DNA of 64,000 nucleotides from Winogradskyella sp. KYW1333 (GTDB lineage: Bacteria; Bacteroidota; Bacteroidia; Flavobacteriales; Flavobacteriaceae). Where the stretch lies: positions 1-64,000 of the forward strand of contig NZ_QPHL01000015.1 in the NCBI RefSeq assembly GCF_003335675.1. Direction: 5' to 3'. Position 1 is the first letter of the stretch. Every line of letters begins with the position of its first letter. The position numbers and the translations under genes were made by a program. The notes under the pieces were generated by a model that was not told where the DNA came from, ran no database searches, and saw nothing but the letters and a program-made list of their open reading frames with translations. Positions 62,928-64,000 of the stretch are shown one piece after another.

Positions 62928-63638
62928 CTATTTATTTTTTCTTTTAATTAACTTCCTAATCGAAGGTGAAGACGTGTACCATAGTAAAAATCCACTTAAA
63001 ACGGTTATCAATCCTAAAAGTGAAAATGCTCTTAATACTATTGTATTAAAGTTGTCTCTGCCTTCATAGTCCATAGTATGTGTCATCCAAAGAAAATCAA
63101 ACCAACGCCAAGAACGATGTCTTACGGTTTGAAATTTTCCGTCGCTTACAGAAACGTATGCTTTTAGTGCTTCATCTGTTTTATATGAGATAACATAAGC
63201 AGGTAGTAGTTTTTCTCGATACTCGTGGTGTTTTCCAGTTTCAGTAATTTGCTCAACAGATTCTACCTCTAAACCACTTTTCATATGGTTTTTGGCAATA
63301 TAGAGTGCCTCATCCTGCGTAATACTATTTTTTGGCATTCCATCTAAAGCATTATACAATTGCTCTTTATTTATCCAATAGTACGGTGCATTATCAATAT
63401 CTCTTAATTCAATAGTCTTTATTCCATTTGAAACATCCATTTCTGAAGGACTTATTAAACTATTAAATGCTTTGGGTTGATACTCCAAGTTTTTAAATTG
63501 GTCTCCGTGTATTTCATCGATGTTCGTCCAACTAAAGTATAAACCACTAATAGTCCAAAACAGGAATTGAATCCCTAAAAAGAGACCCAAATACCTGTGG
63601 GTTTTTCTAATTTTTAACGCCGTATGTCTATTTACCAT
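62928..63638 (-). CDS. PepSY-associated membrane protein
   Basis: A 236-residue protein with an N-terminal helix after RKTHRYLGLFLGIQFLFWTI, a periplasmic region with PepSY-like segment (ITQDEALYIAKNHM), SWRWFDFLWMTHTMDYEGRD, and a C-terminal helix (AFSLLGLITVLSGFLLWY). It fits the PepSY-TM family found with iron or copper transport genes, where it may act in membrane electron transfer. It ends 2 bases before the adaptor gene. Confidence 0.85.
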   Translation of the reverse strand: MVNRHTALKIRKTHRYLGLFLGIQFLFWTISGLYFSWTNIDEIHGDQFKNLEYQPKAFNSLISPSEMDVSNGIKTIELRDIDNAPYYWINKEQLYNALDGMPKNSITQDEALYIAKNHMKSGLEVESVEQITETGKHHEYREKLLPAYVISYKTDEALKAYVSVSDGKFQTVRHRSWRWFDFLWMTHTMDYEGRDNFNTIVLRAFSLLGLITVLSGFLLWYTSSPSIRKLIKRKNK

Positions 63639-63644
63639 AACAAT

Positions 63645-64000
63645 TTAATTTATAAGCATTAATGTCGCCATTACAATCATAATAGCATTTTCAATAAAAG
63701 TGGCTTCTGTCATAGGTAATTTTAAAGCAGTACCTAAACACGCACATCGTATTGATTTTTTGTCCAATAATGTTTTTGTTACTCCAATTGTTGTTATCCC
63801 TAATACTATTAGTGTAATTATTAAAGCTATATTAATTTCAAACCGCATTAAAAACATCAGTCCTAAAGCTGTTTCAATAAATGGATAAACTTTCCCATAA
63901 AAAGGAACACGTTTAGCTAAAGGGTCGTACATACGAAAGGATTCTGGAAAACCTTTTAAATCTAACATCTTGAAAAAACTAAAAACGATGTAGAATAAGC
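63645..64000 (-). CDS. MauE/DoxX-like membrane protein, partial at the window edge
   Basis: The frame is open to the right edge, reading LFYIVFSFFK before MLDLKGFPESF, so the ATG at 63968 is probably internal and the gene starts outside. The visible part has FRMYDPLAKRVPFYGKVYPF, two or three membrane segments and a Cys-x-Cys in SIRCACLGTALKLPMT. MauE/DoxX-type proteins of this form accompany metal-resistance genes and are thought to handle thiol redox in the membrane. Followed after 6 bases by the PepSY gene. Confidence 0.8.
   Translation of the reverse strand, partial: LFYIVFSFFKMLDLKGFPESFRMYDPLAKRVPFYGKVYPFIETALGLMFLMRFEINIALIITLIVLGITTIGVTKTLLDKKSIRCACLGTALKLPMTEATFIENAIMIVMATLMLIN

Overview
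The window is a stretch of low-GC chromosome that looks like a member of the Flavobacteriaceae (phylum Bacteroidota). The evidence is type IX secretion genes (PorP/SprF, PorQ, a type B sorting domain), gliding genes gldF and gldG, flavobacterial small families (CCC-motif membrane protein, DUF6452, DUF6048), several promoters of the Bacteroidota form TTTG-N19-TAnnTTTG, almost no Shine-Dalgarno sequences, and a 6S-like RNA between zapA and rny. No tRNA, rRNA, CRISPR array or insertion sequence was seen.

Layout. 1-5 kb: the end of a large repeat-containing T9SS adhesin, its PorP/SprF and OmpA partners, and convergently a tiny protein that is almost only a T9SS sorting domain, then a CAP lipoprotein. 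5-18 kb: housekeeping genes, nearly all on the minus strand (pdxH, rnz, pyrB, pyrR, rpsA, cmk, porQ, a triple-LysM protein, lon). Three decayed plus-strand genes lie in the gaps, each ending at a hairpin shared with the active minus gene. 18-24 kb: a two-repeat lipoprotein, a UMF1-type MFS transporter, an M48 lipoprotein peptidase and a GH31 glucosidase. 24-32 kb: an alpha-glucan cluster on the minus strand, read glgA (GlgM type), glgC, glgE, maltokinase, glgB, GH31. It encodes a complete ADP-glucose to maltose-1-phosphate to branched-glucan route. A shared operator-like dyad lies upstream of glgE and of the GH31 gene.

32-46 kb: msrB, a DUF1572 protein, lpd, aroQ, xerD, rny, 6S-like RNA, zapA with a coiled-coil partner, an M23 peptidase paired with a TonB-dependent receptor, a cysteine desulfurase and a calcium-repeat lipoprotein. 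46-60 kb: Smr protein, small membrane proteins, rocD, an RlmD-like RNA methyltransferase lacking the Fe-S cysteines, DUF6452/DUF6048, a broken DinB gene, purC, phoH, a SAM hydrolase, gldF and gldG with an extra BamE-like gene between them, dnaN and a DUF4870 protein. 60-64 kb: after a gap holding a perfect 8-bp inverted repeat around a 7-bp spacer (recombinase-core geometry) lies the downstream end of a metal-efflux operon (MauE-like, PepSY, CusB-like adaptor, HMA lipoprotein), which continues beyond the window and may be the edge of an acquired island.

No wholly new system is claimed. The best leads are the orphan sorting-domain protein, the gldF-X-gldG arrangement, the Cys-poor RlmD homologue, the Cys-rich loop in RocD, the rpsA leader fold, the glucan-cluster dyads, and the recombination-site-like repeat bordering the metal genes.
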